From Bradyrhizobium yuanmingense (GTDB lineage: Bacteria > Pseudomonadota > Alphaproteobacteria > Rhizobiales > Xanthobacteraceae): 64,000 nucleotides of DNA. The notes beneath the pieces are model-generated. The model saw only the letters and a list, made by a program, of their open reading frames with translations, ran no database searches and was not told where the DNA came from. A program made the translations under genes and the position numbers. The DNA lies in assembly GCF_029167105.1 (NCBI RefSeq), contig NZ_JARFML010000033.1, positions 26,092 through 90,091 on the forward strand. The letters run 5' to 3'. This document shows, in pieces, positions 41,731 through 50,507 of the stretch; within the stretch, counting starts at the first letter, position 1; every line of letters starts with the position of its first letter.

Positions 41731-42300
41731 ATGTTCATTCAAACCGAAGCCACCCCCAATCCCGCCACGCTGAAGTTCATTCCCGGCCGCGTCGTGGTCG
41801 ACGGCAGCCCGATGGAATTTTCGAGCCGCGAATCGGCGGCGCGTTCGCCGCTCGCCGAAAAGCTGTTCGAGGTGCCCGGCGTCACCGGCGTGTTCTACGG
41901 ATCGGACTTCATCACCGTGACGAAGGCGAGCGGTGAATGGCAGCAGCTCAAGCCGGCGATCCTGGGTGCCATCATGGAGCACTACATGTCCGGCGCGCCG
42001 CTGCTTGCGGGCGGCGCGGCCACCGGCGAGGCCGATCTCGACGACGAGGACGAGTTCTTCGACGAGGCCGACGCCGAGACCGTCGACATGATCAAGGACC
42101 TGATCGAGACCCGGGTGCGGCCGGCGGTCGCCAATGACGGCGGCGACATCACCTTCCGCGGCTTCAAGGACGGTATCGTCTATCTCAACATGAAGGGCGC
42201 CTGCTCCGGCTGCCCGTCATCGACGGCGACGCTCCAGCACGGCATCCAGAACCTGCTCAAGCACTTCGTGCCTGACGTGGTCGAAGTCCGCCCGATGTAA
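41731..42300 (+). CDS. nfuA: NfuA-type iron-sulfur cluster carrier (NifU family)
   Basis: 189 residues. The N-terminal Nfu_N domain is MFIQTEATPNPATLKFIPG ... SPLAEKLFEVPGVTGVFYGSDFITVTK. An acidic linker (DLDDEDEFFDEADAE) leads to the C-terminal NifU domain, DMIKDLIETRVRPAVANDGGDI ... GACSGCPSSTATLQHGIQNLLKHF. The cluster ligands are the two Cys in CSGC. It carries 4Fe-4S clusters to target enzymes. GGAGAAAACC precedes the ATG. Its stop is 5 bases from the stop of the convergent asd gene. Confidence 0.95.
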   Translation: MFIQTEATPNPATLKFIPGRVVVDGSPMEFSSRESAARSPLAEKLFEVPGVTGVFYGSDFITVTKASGEWQQLKPAILGAIMEHYMSGAPLLAGGAATGEADLDDEDEFFDEADAETVDMIKDLIETRVRPAVANDGGDITFRGFKDGIVYLNMKGACSGCPSSTATLQHGIQNLLKHFVPDVVEVRPM

Positions 42301-42305
42301 GCCCC

Positions 42306-43340
42306 TTACGCCGCCTTCTGCTTGGCGGTGATCAGCTTGCGGTTGATCAAGACTTCCGCGATCTGAATCGCGTTGAGGGCGGCGCCTTTACGCAGATTGT
42401 CCGACACGCACCAGAGCACGAGGCCGTTCTCCACCGTCGCGTCCTCGCGGATGCGGCTGATGTAAGTGGCGTCCTCGCCGGCCGCTTCATAGGGCGTGGC
42501 GTAGCCGCCGGGCTCCTGCTTGTCGATGACGAGACAGCCGGGCGCCACGCGCAGGATGTTGCGCGCTTCATCGGCGGTGATCGGATTCTCGAACTCGATG
42601 TTGACGGCCTCGGAATGGCCGACGAACACAGGCACGCGCACGCAGGTGGCGGAGAGCTTGATCTTGGGATCCAGGATCTTCTTGGTCTCCGCCATCATCT
42701 TCCACTCTTCCTTGGTGTAGCCGTCCTCCATGAAGACGTCGATGTGGGGGATGACGTTGAAGGCGATGCGCTTGGGGAATTTCTTCGCGACCAGTTCGTC
42801 GTTGGTGTAGACGGCCTTGGTCTGCGAGAACAATTCGTCCATCGCGTCCTTGCCGGCGCCCGACACCGACTGATAGGTCGAGACCACGACGCGCTTGATC
42901 GTCGCCTTCTCGTGCAGCGGCTTGAGCGCCACCACGAGCTGTGCGGTCGAGCAGTTCGGGTTGGCGATGATGTTCTTCTTCTTGAAGCCTTCGGTCGCGG
43001 CCGCGTTCACCTCGGGCACGATCAGCGGCACGTCCGGATCCATGCGCCATGCCGAGGAATTGTCGATCACCACAGCGCCGGCGGCGCCGATCTTCGGCGA
43101 CCATTCCTTCGACACCGACCCACCCGCCGACATCAGGCAGATGTCGACGTCGGAGAAGTCGTAATGCTCGAGCGCTTTGACCTTCAGGGTGCGGTCGCCA
43201 TAGGAGACTTCGACACCGACGCTGCGGCGCGACGCCAGGGCCACGACCTCGTCCGCGGGGAATTTGCGCTCATCCAGGATGTTGAGCATTTCCCGACCGA
43301 CATTGCCGGTCGCGCCGACGACTGCGACTTTGTAACCCAT
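42306..43340 (-). CDS. asd: aspartate-semialdehyde dehydrogenase
   Basis: 344 residues. Rossmann start VAVVGATGNVGREMLNIL, then ALASRRSVG and CLMSAGGSVSKEW. The catalytic Cys lies in IIANPNCSTAQLV; YQSVSGAGKDAMDEL and RVPVFVGHSEAVNIEFE follow, with the catalytic His in GHSEAV. It makes aspartate semialdehyde for Lys/diaminopimelate, Met and Thr. In the absence of neighbours it is a single-gene unit, divergent from the next gene. Confidence 0.97.
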   Translation of the reverse strand: MGYKVAVVGATGNVGREMLNILDERKFPADEVVALASRRSVGVEVSYGDRTLKVKALEHYDFSDVDICLMSAGGSVSKEWSPKIGAAGAVVIDNSSAWRMDPDVPLIVPEVNAAATEGFKKKNIIANPNCSTAQLVVALKPLHEKATIKRVVVSTYQSVSGAGKDAMDELFSQTKAVYTNDELVAKKFPKRIAFNVIPHIDVFMEDGYTKEEWKMMAETKKILDPKIKLSATCVRVPVFVGHSEAVNIEFENPITADEARNILRVAPGCLVIDKQEPGGYATPYEAAGEDATYISRIREDATVENGLVLWCVSDNLRKGAALNAIQIAEVLINRKLITAKQKAA

Positions 43341-43457
43341 CGTTCACTCTCCGATGAAAAAGCCCGTTCCCGAAGCTGACGCTTAAACAGGAAGAGCAGC
43401 GCTTCTATGCGAGAACCGGCCTCAAGACAACGTTAAGACCATGCCTGAAGGCCGTGG

Positions 43458-44246
43458 ATGCAGTCGCCTGAGGCCAGCACGGCCGTTAGCCCTACCCAGA
43501 TCCAGCTGACGCTCTTGGCCGTCGCCGACGAGATCGTCGGCACGCTGGCGCATCTGGTCGCCTATGTGGGGGCGCTTGCCCTGTTTGCCATCCTCGCCCT
43601 CGCAGGCCTGGGACAGCTGCCCGACCTGCGTGGCGATGGTCCGACGGACAGACCGGACTGGAGCATCGCCGACCGCTCGCATCCGGCCTTCGCCGTCAGC
43701 CGGATCGATTCATCAGAAAAAACAGCATCTTACATCATCTTTAGGCATCCCGAGGGCGGCCGCAGGGATGTGCTGCGCTGGACCGATATGGCGGACAAGC
43801 CGGTGGCCGAACTCGAAATCTACCGCCAAAGCGCCGAATTCGACGTGACACGGCCGGCGGCCGCGGGCTTGGCCGCTCGGATGGGTTTGGCTGCAGATGC
43901 CCCGCTCGAGCAGGCCGGCCTGATCGACAGCAAATTCGGCCCCGTCGCCCTGTTCCGGCCGGTCGGCGCGACAGAGGGGACGCGAGCCTGCCTCGGCTAT
44001 CTCAAGCGCTACGAGGAGCCCGCCTTGCAGATCTCCGGCTTCTCCTGCCAGGGCGACAGCTTGCCCGCCCGCCGCGCGGCGGTCGCCTGCACGCTGAACC
44101 GGCTGACACTGCTGGCCTCAGGCAACGAGCCGAGGCTGGCGGAATTGTTCGCCCATGCCGAGCTCAGGCGCCGCGGCTGTGACCCCCAGGGCTCGCCGGA
44201 CTGGCTGCTGGGCGCAGCGAACGCGCAATTGCGCGGAGCGCTTTGA
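43458..44246 (+). CDS. hypothetical protein with one transmembrane segment
   Basis: 262 residues. One hydrophobic segment lies at about 32-52 (LVAYVGALALFAILALAGLGQLPDL) and is followed by a probably periplasmic part of about 200 residues with Cys at CLGYLKRYEEP, ISGFSCQGDS, VACTLNRL and RRRGCDP. The four cysteines could form two disulfides. The sequence RDVLRWTDMADKPVAELEIYRQ is strand-rich. No family is recognised. It diverges from asd with a 117-base gap. Confidence 0.72.
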   Translation: MQSPEASTAVSPTQIQLTLLAVADEIVGTLAHLVAYVGALALFAILALAGLGQLPDLRGDGPTDRPDWSIADRSHPAFAVSRIDSSEKTASYIIFRHPEGGRRDVLRWTDMADKPVAELEIYRQSAEFDVTRPAAAGLAARMGLAADAPLEQAGLIDSKFGPVALFRPVGATEGTRACLGYLKRYEEPALQISGFSCQGDSLPARRAAVACTLNRLTLLASGNEPRLAELFAHAELRRRGCDPQGSPDWLLGAANAQLRGAL

Positions 44247-44415
44247 CCTGCATCAAGGATCTGCATCAAGCTCAAGTGGCTGGTTTGCATGCAACTTTTG
44301 CCGGCGCGCACGATTATTCCGAGCTGGTGTGACCCAATTGACCTAGTTGCGTCCGCCCCGGCCGGGCTAGTATGGGGTGAAATCGACTGGCGGCCTGCCG
44401 CCTGAAGGGGACGTG

Positions 44416-44817
44416 ATGAGCTTGAAATTTGCTGGTGTAAACAAGTTGGCCGCGAACAAACTGGCGACATTGCTTGCGGCGGGCGCCGCAATTGCCGTTG
44501 CGTTCGCGACCCCGGCTTCCGCCGACACCAGGACCAAGCAGCGCTATGATGACCGCGGCCGGCCCTATTACGGCCCTGGTGGACCCAACACGGTCTACCA
44601 GCAGGGGCGCACCCGCATCTATGTGAGCAAGCGCTCCTGGCTGGACGGCGGCACCGAGGTCAATCCGGGCGACCGCAAGTTCACCGACTACGCCTTCCCC
44701 CCGGCCGTGGGCTATCCGTCCTTCGCCCGCGAGAACCTCAACCGGCCGATCGACCGCCAGCCGCTCTCCCCGCCGCTGGATGTCGGCGGCTATCCGCAGA
44801 ACTTCCCGCTGTACTGA
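44416..44817 (+). CDS. small exported protein, Pro/Tyr/Arg-rich, function unknown
   Basis: 133 residues from the ATG at 44416, with GAAGGGGA just upstream. The signal peptide runs to about residue 36 (KLATLLAAGAAIAVAFATPASAD). The mature part is rich in Arg, Tyr, Pro and Gly: KQRYDDRGRPYYGPGG, then GRTRIYVSKRSWLDGGTEV and DYAFPP. It ends FPLY. No Cys. Similar small proteins are common and uncharacterised in Bradyrhizobium. A terminator lies after it. Confidence 0.75.
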   Translation: MSLKFAGVNKLAANKLATLLAAGAAIAVAFATPASADTRTKQRYDDRGRPYYGPGGPNTVYQQGRTRIYVSKRSWLDGGTEVNPGDRKFTDYAFPPAVGYPSFARENLNRPIDRQPLSPPLDVGGYPQNFPLY

Positions 44818-44840
44818 GGCGGGCAACGATCCGAATCAAA

Positions 44841-44868
44841 ATGGCCGGGCTCACGCCCGGCCATTTTT
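44841..44868. terminator. bidirectional intrinsic terminator
   Basis: ATGGCCGGGC pairs with GCCCGGCCAT around the loop TCAC, with AAAA before and TTTTT after. It can stop transcription from both the exported-protein gene (plus) and the acetyltransferase gene (minus). Confidence 0.85.
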
Positions 44869-44890
44869 GTTTTCGCGAGATGCGTCCGCC

Positions 44891-45526
44891 TTACGCGTTG
44901 GCTGCCGGGTCATAGCGCCGGCAAAACTCTTCGATGGCCTCGGAGCGGAAATCACCGAGGCGCTCGAAGATCAGCGCATCCGGCCAATCCCACCAGGCGA
45001 TGCGGCGCAGGCTTGCGGAAACGGTATCGTCAAAGCGCTTGCGGATGGGACGGGCGGGAACGCCACCGACGATGGTGTACGGCTCGACATCGCGGCTGAC
45101 GACGGCGCCTGCGGCGATCACTGCGCCGTCGCCGACGCTCACGCCCGGCAGCAGGATGGCGGCGTGCCCGATCCAGACGTCGTTGCCGACGATCACCCGG
45201 TCGCCGCGCCTCCCTGCGAAGAAGTCGCGATCGCGTGTCGCGCCGGCCTCGTAATATTCGGGAACGTAGGTGAAGCGGTGCTGCGAGGGACGGCCCATCG
45301 GATGGTTCGGCGCACCGATCCGCACCGAATTGGCGATCGCCGTGAACTTGCCGATCGCGGCATCGGCGACGTCGCAATTCTCGCCGAGATAGGAATAGTC
45401 GCCGAGCGAAGCATATTCGATGCGCGTGCCCGCGAGCACCTCGCAGCGTCGCCCGATCTGCGCCTCGCGCAGGCGCACCGTCTCATGGATGACGGTTTCC
45501 GCGATCTTGGGGCGGGGTGCGTCCAT
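44891..45526 (-). CDS. hexapeptide-repeat acetyltransferase
   Basis: 211 residues. Left-handed beta-helix repeats: EVLAGTRIEYASLGDYSYLGENCDVADAAIGKFTAIA, then VIVGNDVWIGHAAILLPGVSVGDGAVIAAGAVVSRDVEPYTIVGGVPARPIRKRF. A His in NHPMGRPSQH, within the long loop, is the likely catalytic base of the xenobiotic/streptogramin acetyltransferase type. It resembles the hexapeptide transferases sometimes found with phosphonate (phn) genes, but no phn gene is here. The acceptor is unknown. GGAG precedes the ATG. Confidence 0.88.
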   Translation of the reverse strand: MDAPRPKIAETVIHETVRLREAQIGRRCEVLAGTRIEYASLGDYSYLGENCDVADAAIGKFTAIANSVRIGAPNHPMGRPSQHRFTYVPEYYEAGATRDRDFFAGRRGDRVIVGNDVWIGHAAILLPGVSVGDGAVIAAGAVVSRDVEPYTIVGGVPARPIRKRFDDTVSASLRRIAWWDWPDALIFERLGDFRSEAIEEFCRRYDPAANA

Positions 45527-45564
45527 GAGGTAGCTCCGATGAAATCGCAGGAAAATGGCCGCCT

Positions 45565-45644
45565 GTCATTCCGGGGCGGCTCGAAGAGCCGAACCCGGAA
45601 TCTCAAGATTCCGGGTCTGGTCCTTCGGACCATCCCGGAATGAC
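45565..45644. repeat. palindromic repeat, family B copy 2
   Basis: GTCATTCCGGGG ... CCCGGAATCTC at the left faces GATTCCGGG ... CCCGGAATGAC at the right, with two small inner hairpins (GGCTCGAAGAGCC and GGTCCTTCGGACC). Confidence 0.85.
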
Positions 45645-45654
45645 AACATGAACC

Positions 45655-46767
45655 TTACGCGTGCAGCTTCTGCAATTCCTTCAGGATCGCGTCGCCCATC
45701 TGCGTGGTCGAGGTCGACGTGGTGCCTTCCGACTTGATGTCGGCGGTGCGCAGGCCGCTGGCCAGCACGGCGGCGATGGCCTGGTCGACCTTGTCGGCGA
45801 GATCGCCCATGTCGAAGGAATAGCGCAACGCCATGCCGAACGACGAGATCATCGCGATGGGATTGGCGAGGCCCTTGCCGGCAATATCGGGGGCCGAGCC
45901 GTGCACGGGCTCGTACAGCGCCTTGCGCTTCTTGGTCTTGACGTCGACCTCGCCGAGCGAGGCCGAGGGCAGCATGCCGAGCGAGCCGGTGAGCATCGCC
46001 GCGATGTCGGAGAGCATGTCGCCGAACAGATTGTCCGTCACGATGACGTCGAACTGCTTCGGCCATTTCACCAGCATCATGCCGCCGGAATCGGCGAGCT
46101 GATGCTCGAGCGTGACATCCGGGTATTCGCGCTTGTGGACCTGAGTCATGACCTCGTTCCAGAGCACGCCCGACTTCATGACGTTGCGCTTCTCCATCGA
46201 CGTCACCTTGTTCTTGCGCTTCCTGGCAAGCTCGAAGGCGACGCGGCCGATGCGCTCGATCTCATAGGTGTCGTAGACCTGGGTATCGATGGCGCGCTTC
46301 TGGCCGTTGCCGAGATCGGTGATGGTCTTGGGCTCGCCGAAATAGACGCCGCCGGTGAGCTCGCGCACGATGACGATGTCGAGGCCCTCGACCGCCTCGC
46401 GCTTCAGGCTCGATGCATCCGCCAGCGCCGGATAGCACACGGCGGGTCGGAGGTTGGCGAACAGCGCGAGATCCTTGCGCAGGCGCAGCAGGCCGGCTTC
46501 GGGGCGCACCTCGTAAGGCACGGCATCCCACTTCGGGCCGCCGACCGCACCGAAGATCACGGCGTCGGCGTCCTTGGCCTTGGCCATGTCGCCTTCGGAG
46601 ATCGAAACCTTGTGCGCGTCATAGGCGGAGCCGCCGACGAGGCCGGTGTCGGTCTCGAACCTGGCGATCCCGGCCGCATTGAGCCAGTCGATCAGCCGCT
46701 TCACCTCGCCCATCACCTCGGGGCCGATACCGTCGCCGGGAAGCAGCAGCAATTTGTGGGTCGCCAT
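45655..46767 (-). CDS. leuB: 3-isopropylmalate dehydrogenase
   Basis: 370 residues from the ATG at 46767 (MATHKLLLLPGDGIGPEVMGEVKRL), with a GAGGTGA ribosome site. Family blocks: GGSAYDAHKVSIS, ELTGGVYFGEPK, KRNVMKSGVLWNEV, then the signature NLFGDMLSDIAAMLTGSLGMLPSASLG and EPVHGSAPDIAGKGLANP. It oxidises and decarboxylates 3-isopropylmalate in leucine synthesis, using NAD. Other leu genes are not adjacent. Confidence 0.97.
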   Translation of the reverse strand: MATHKLLLLPGDGIGPEVMGEVKRLIDWLNAAGIARFETDTGLVGGSAYDAHKVSISEGDMAKAKDADAVIFGAVGGPKWDAVPYEVRPEAGLLRLRKDLALFANLRPAVCYPALADASSLKREAVEGLDIVIVRELTGGVYFGEPKTITDLGNGQKRAIDTQVYDTYEIERIGRVAFELARKRKNKVTSMEKRNVMKSGVLWNEVMTQVHKREYPDVTLEHQLADSGGMMLVKWPKQFDVIVTDNLFGDMLSDIAAMLTGSLGMLPSASLGEVDVKTKKRKALYEPVHGSAPDIAGKGLANPIAMISSFGMALRYSFDMGDLADKVDQAIAAVLASGLRTADIKSEGTTSTSTTQMGDAILKELQKLHA

Positions 46768-46791
46768 GGTGGTCACCTCAGATTTTTTCTC

Positions 46792-46863
46792 GTCATTGCC
46801 GGGCTTGACCCGGCAATCCAGCTTTTTTGAAGGATGGATGCCTGGGTCAAGCCCGGGCATGAC
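46792..46863. repeat. GTCAT...ATCCA palindrome doublet, family F (no gene inside)
   Basis: Left 46792-46820 (stem ATTGCCGGG / CCCGGCAAT, loop CTTGA) and inverted right 46835-46863 (stem ATGCCCGGG / CCCAGGCAT with one mismatch, same loop) with a 14-base spacer. The left unit matches the right palindrome of the GIY-YIG unit in stem and loop. Confidence 0.85.
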
Positions 46864-46985
46864 GAGCGGGATGAATTTCGGCCGGAGTGCTAGAGCGGCG
46901 TTGCGCGCTTGGCAAGACACCATTGCCGCGCCGCGGCTGTGCAAGGCCGGCGGGGCCTGCCACACTGGGTGGGCCGGAGTACCCC

Positions 46986-48176
46986 TTGCACGCACCTGAT
47001 CGCCCCCTGCCCGACGCACACCCCGCGCGGCTGATCCTGACCCTGTCGCTGGCAGCGACGGTCGGGCTCGGCATCGGCCGCTTCGCCTATGCTCTGGTGC
47101 TGCCGGACATGCGGGAGGACCTCGGCTGGTCCTACTCGGCGGCCGGTTTCATGAACACGATCAACGCCGTCGGCTATCTCGTGGGCGCGCTGGTGGCGTC
47201 CCGCCTGATCCGGCGCGTCGGCTGGGCCGCCGCGATCCGCGGCGGAACCATTGCCTGCGTTGCCGCGCTCGCCACCTGCGCGCTGACGGGGAATTTCGTC
47301 GCGCTGAGCCTGGCGCGCCTGGTGCTGGGCCTGGGCGCGGCGGCCGGCTTCGTCGCCGGCGGCGCGCTCGCCGCCACCATCGCCCAGTCGCGGCCCGAAC
47401 GGGCCAACTTCCTGCTCAGCCTGTTTTATGCCGGACCCGGCATCGGCATCCTGTCCTCGGGGCTGATCGCCCCGTTCACGCTGCAATATTTCGGGCCGGG
47501 CTCGTGGTGGATCGTGTGGTGGGCGCTGACGCTGCTGTCGGCCCTGATGACGATCCCGCTGTTCCTGATCCGCATCGAGAGCGGCGCACGCTTCTCCGAA
47601 GGCGGTCATGCCTCGTTCGCGATCCTGCCGGTGCTGATTTATCTCGCCGGCTATTTCCTGTTCGGCGCCGGCTACATCGCCTACATGACCTTCATGATCG
47701 CCTATGTGCGCGACGGCGGCGGCGGGGCCGCGGCCCAGGCGGCGTTCTGGGGCCTGATCGGTCTATCCGCGTTCGTGACGCCCTGGGCCTGGCGCGGCGT
47801 GCTGGCGCTCGATCGCGGCGGGCTCGCCACCGCCATCATCCTCGGCACCAACGCGCTGGGCGCAGCCCTGCCGATGCTCGGGCATTCGCCGGCCTGGCTC
47901 GCGGTCTCCGCGATCGTGTTCGGCGTCGCCTTTTTCGCCGTGGTCGGCTCGACCACCGCCTTCGTCCGATTCAACTATCCGCCAGAGGTGTGGCCGACCG
48001 CGATCGCGGCGATGACGATCTCGTTCGGCGTCGGCCAGACGCTCGGGCCGATCGTAGTCGGCGCGATCACCGATGCGCTGGGGAGCTTGAGTTACGCGCT
48101 GAATGTGTCGGCGGCGCTATTGGCGCTAGGCGCGGTGGCGGCGTTGTGCCAGCGGAAGGTGGGGCCGAGTGCTTGA
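46986..48176 (+). CDS. MFS transporter, YbfB/YjiJ-like
   Basis: 396 residues from a TTG start at 46986, chosen for GGAG 7 bases upstream; there is no nearby ATG. It has about 12 transmembrane segments. The opening LILTLSLAATVGLGIGRFAYALVLPDMREDLGWSYSAAGFMNTINAVGYLVGAL is typical of the YbfB/YjiJ MFS family (GIGRFAY...LP.M..D...S). The substrate is unknown. It lies divergent to leuB, with the palindrome doublet between them. Confidence 0.88.
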   Translation: MHAPDRPLPDAHPARLILTLSLAATVGLGIGRFAYALVLPDMREDLGWSYSAAGFMNTINAVGYLVGALVASRLIRRVGWAAAIRGGTIACVAALATCALTGNFVALSLARLVLGLGAAAGFVAGGALAATIAQSRPERANFLLSLFYAGPGIGILSSGLIAPFTLQYFGPGSWWIVWWALTLLSALMTIPLFLIRIESGARFSEGGHASFAILPVLIYLAGYFLFGAGYIAYMTFMIAYVRDGGGGAAAQAAFWGLIGLSAFVTPWAWRGVLALDRGGLATAIILGTNALGAALPMLGHSPAWLAVSAIVFGVAFFAVVGSTTAFVRFNYPPEVWPTAIAAMTISFGVGQTLGPIVVGAITDALGSLSYALNVSAALLALGAVAALCQRKVGPSA

Positions 48177-48178
48177 CT

Positions 48179-48279
48179 GTCATTCCGGGGCGCGCATAGC
48201 GCGAGTCCGGAATCCATTTATCTACCGGCGCTGCAGCTCGATGGATTCCGGGTTCTCGCTTCGCGAGCCCCGGAATGAC
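48179..48279. repeat. palindromic repeat, family B copy 3
   Basis: GTCATTCCGGGG ... TCCGGAATCCAT on the left mirrors ATGGATTCCGGG ... CCCCGGAATGAC on the right. It starts 2 bases after the MFS stop codon. Confidence 0.85.
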
Positions 48280-48287
48280 TGCCTCAA

Positions 48288-49070
48288 TCAGCTCCCGCTG
48301 AACGAATTATACCCCTGGTCTTCCCAATAGCCGCCCTTGTAGTCGTTGGTGACTTCCATCGAGACCACGTATTTCGGGTTCTTGAAGCCGAGCTTGGTCG
48401 GCACGCGAATCTTCATCGGGAAGCCGTAGGCGCGCGGAAGAATTTCGTTCGCGTATTTGAACGTCATCTGGGTTTGCGGATGCAGCGCACTGCGCATGTC
48501 GAGCGGTGAATTGTAGCCGTCCTTGTCGGCGCACTGGAACCAGACATAATTCGCGCGCGTATCGGCGCCGATCAGCTTGAGGAAATCGCGCAAGGGCGTG
48601 CCGGTCCAGCTGCCGATCGCGCTCCAGCCCTCGACGCAGATATGGCGCGTCACTTGCGTGACCTGCGGCAGCTTGTAGAGCTCCTCCAGCGTCCAGGACT
48701 TCTTGTTGTCGACGAGGCCGCGCACCTCGAGCTTCCAATCCGCGGCCGAGATATCGGGCGCGTCGTCGAGATCGTAATAGGCGTTGAACGGGAACGGCTT
48801 GGTGATCGCGCTTTCGGGAAAGGTCGGCGCCAGTGCGTCGGGATTGAACATCCAGGCCTGCACCGCGTCGTTGAACTTTGAGACCTTCGCCAACATGGTC
48901 TCGGCCGAGGACGAATCGATCACGTCGCAACCCGTGAGCAGCGTCAGCGCGCCGAGGCTGGCGCCGCCCGCGATGAAGCGGCGCCGGGCGAGATCAGGCA
49001 TGGTCTTGATGGAATCCTTGATCAGCAGCCGCTTGTCGACGCCGGGGATCAGGAACGGACGTTTGGCCAT
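48288..49070 (-). CDS. molybdopterin-dependent oxidoreductase (sulfite oxidase/MsrP-like), Tat lipoprotein
   Basis: 260 residues. A twin-arginine signal RRRFIAGGASLG (from 29) is followed by a lipobox LTGC with Cys48, so it is probably a Tat-exported lipoprotein. The mature domain has the molybdenum-ligand cysteine in RHICVEGWSAIGSWTGTPL, then YVWFQCADKDGY and RVPTKLGFKNPKYV. The MsrP/YedY layout is clear. Next to it, read in the same direction, lies a cytochrome b561, the electron donor or acceptor of the pair. MsrP repairs oxidised methionine in the periplasm; the true substrate here is not proven. Confidence 0.88.
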   Translation of the reverse strand: MAKRPFLIPGVDKRLLIKDSIKTMPDLARRRFIAGGASLGALTLLTGCDVIDSSSAETMLAKVSKFNDAVQAWMFNPDALAPTFPESAITKPFPFNAYYDLDDAPDISAADWKLEVRGLVDNKKSWTLEELYKLPQVTQVTRHICVEGWSAIGSWTGTPLRDFLKLIGADTRANYVWFQCADKDGYNSPLDMRSALHPQTQMTFKYANEILPRAYGFPMKIRVPTKLGFKNPKYVVSMEVTNDYKGGYWEDQGYNSFSGS

Positions 49071-49092
49071 GTTCTCCTCACATATCCATTTT

Positions 49093-49141
49093 GAGCATGA
49101 TCTTGTCGGAAAACCGCTTCACACTTTTCCGGATCATGCTC
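49093..49141. repeat. RIME-like palindrome inside the oxidoreductase operon
   Basis: GAGCATGATC and GATCATGCTC flank an inner CGGAAAA ... TTTTCCG pair. This element is common in Rhizobiales genomes. It lies between the cytochrome b561 gene and the oxidoreductase gene. Confidence 0.85.
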
Positions 49142-49770
49142 TAGCGACCGATGATCATCGCGCGCAGACTCTTCGGCACGAGCAGCGCAAGCAGGACGTG
49201 AACGACCAGAAACGCGCAGATCGCGGCCATGCAGAAGAAGTGGACATAGCGCGCGGCCGGATAATCGCCGAACAGCATCACGAGATAATAGAGCTGCACG
49301 GGCTTCCAAATCGCAAGGCCCGACAGCACGATCAGCACGCCGACCACGATGATGCCGGCATAGAGCAGCCGCTGCACGTAATTGTAGACGGTGAGATCGT
49401 CATGGCCGAGCTTGAAGGTCAGCGCCGCCCTGACGTCGTGGAGCACGCCCGATGCCGTGATCGGCAGCAGCTTCTTGCGGAAGCGGCCGGTGGCGATGCC
49501 GGTGACGAGATAGGCGAGGCCGTTGATCATCAGCAGCCACATCGCCGCAAAATGCCAGAGCAGGCCGCCGCCGAGCCAGCCGCCCAGCGTGTACTCGCGC
49601 GGAAAGCGGAAGTCGAACAGCGGCGAGGCGTTGTAGATCTGCCAGCCCGACAGGATCATCAGGATCATGGCGAGCGCGTTGATCCAATGCATGACCCGCA
49701 CCCAGGCCGGCTGGATCACTTTGGACTTGGTGGCCGTGACCTGCTCGTCGGTGACTGTGAGGCTCGCCAT
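49141..49770 (-). CDS. cytochrome b561-type membrane protein
   Basis: 209 residues from the ATG at 49770 (GGA 7 bases upstream; an ATG at 49782 is possible). Four or five hydrophobic segments carry the heme-ligand histidines: VRVMHWINALAMILMILSGW, LLWHFAAMWLLMINGLAYL and YVHFFCMAAICAFLVVHVLLAL. This matches the bacterial cytochrome b561/Ni-hydrogenase b-type family. It is the likely quinone-linked partner of the molybdopterin enzyme downstream. A RIME palindrome separates the two genes. Confidence 0.9.
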   Translation of the reverse strand: MASLTVTDEQVTATKSKVIQPAWVRVMHWINALAMILMILSGWQIYNASPLFDFRFPREYTLGGWLGGGLLWHFAAMWLLMINGLAYLVTGIATGRFRKKLLPITASGVLHDVRAALTFKLGHDDLTVYNYVQRLLYAGIIVVGVLIVLSGLAIWKPVQLYYLVMLFGDYPAARYVHFFCMAAICAFLVVHVLLALLVPKSLRAMIIGR

Positions 49771-49875
49771 GGCGGGTTCCATCCTGAGGTCGTGTGACAG
49801 CGATTATACGCCGGTGTTTCGGCTTTCGTTACATCCCGTTCGTCATCGAATCGATGTCGTGAGGCTATTGTGGTC

Positions 49876-49907
49876 ACAAAAGAGCGAGCCGGGTATCCCC
49901 GGCTCGC
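49876..49907 (-). terminator. terminator of the fasciclin gene
   Basis: On the minus strand GCGAGCCGGG pairs with CCCGGCTCGC around a four-base loop, followed by TCTTTT. A further inverted pair (GCGGTCCTGTT ... ) lies just before it. Confidence 0.7.
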
Positions 49908-49952
49908 GGTCTGAGGACGTCCTGTTCGGGGATGAAACAGGACCGCGCGGTG

Positions 49953-50507
49953 TTACGTCGCCGGCATCAGCACGGTATCGACCACATGGATCACGCCGTT
50001 CGACTGGTTGACGTTGGTGATCGTCACCATCGAGGTGCCGCCCTTGGCGTCGACGATCCAGACCTTGCCGTCCATTTTCTTCACCGTCAGCTCCTCGCCT
50101 TCGGCGGTCTTCAGCTTCTTGCCGTCGGTGAGGTCGGAAGCCGCGAGCTTGCCGGGCACGACATGGTAGGTGAGGATCTTGGTCAGCGTTGCCTTGTTCT
50201 CGGGCTTGACCAGGTTGTCGACGGTGCCGGCCGGCAGCTTGCCGAAGGCGGCGTTGGTCGGCGCGAACACCGTGAACGGGCCCTTGCCTTCGAGCGTCGG
50301 CACCAGGCCGGCCGCCTTCACCGCCGCCACCAGCGTGGTGTGATCCTTGGAGTTGACCGCGTTCTGGACGATGTTCTTGGACGGGTACATCGCGGCGCCG
50401 CCGACCATGACAGTCTTTTCCTCGGCACTGGCGGGCGCGACCACGGTCGCGGTGAGGGCCAGGGCGCTGAAGGCGGCGGCAGCGAGATAGGCAATGCGCT
50501 TCGACAT
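49953..50507 (-). CDS. secreted fasciclin (FAS1) domain protein
   Basis: 184 residues from the ATG at 50507 (MSKRIAYLAAAAFSALALTATVVAPASAEE), with the signal peptide to about residue 30. A single FAS1 domain follows: NIVQNAVNSKDHTTLVAAVKAAGLVPTLEGKGPFTVFAPTNAAFGKLP, then LTYHVVPGKL and NGVIHVVDTVLMP, all FAS1 H1/H2 signature parts. Such proteins are adhesins or cell-envelope factors; rhizobial Nex18 is a related symbiotic example. It has its own terminator. Confidence 0.93.
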   Translation of the reverse strand: MSKRIAYLAAAAFSALALTATVVAPASAEEKTVMVGGAAMYPSKNIVQNAVNSKDHTTLVAAVKAAGLVPTLEGKGPFTVFAPTNAAFGKLPAGTVDNLVKPENKATLTKILTYHVVPGKLAASDLTDGKKLKTAEGEELTVKKMDGKVWIVDAKGGTSMVTITNVNQSNGVIHVVDTVLMPAT

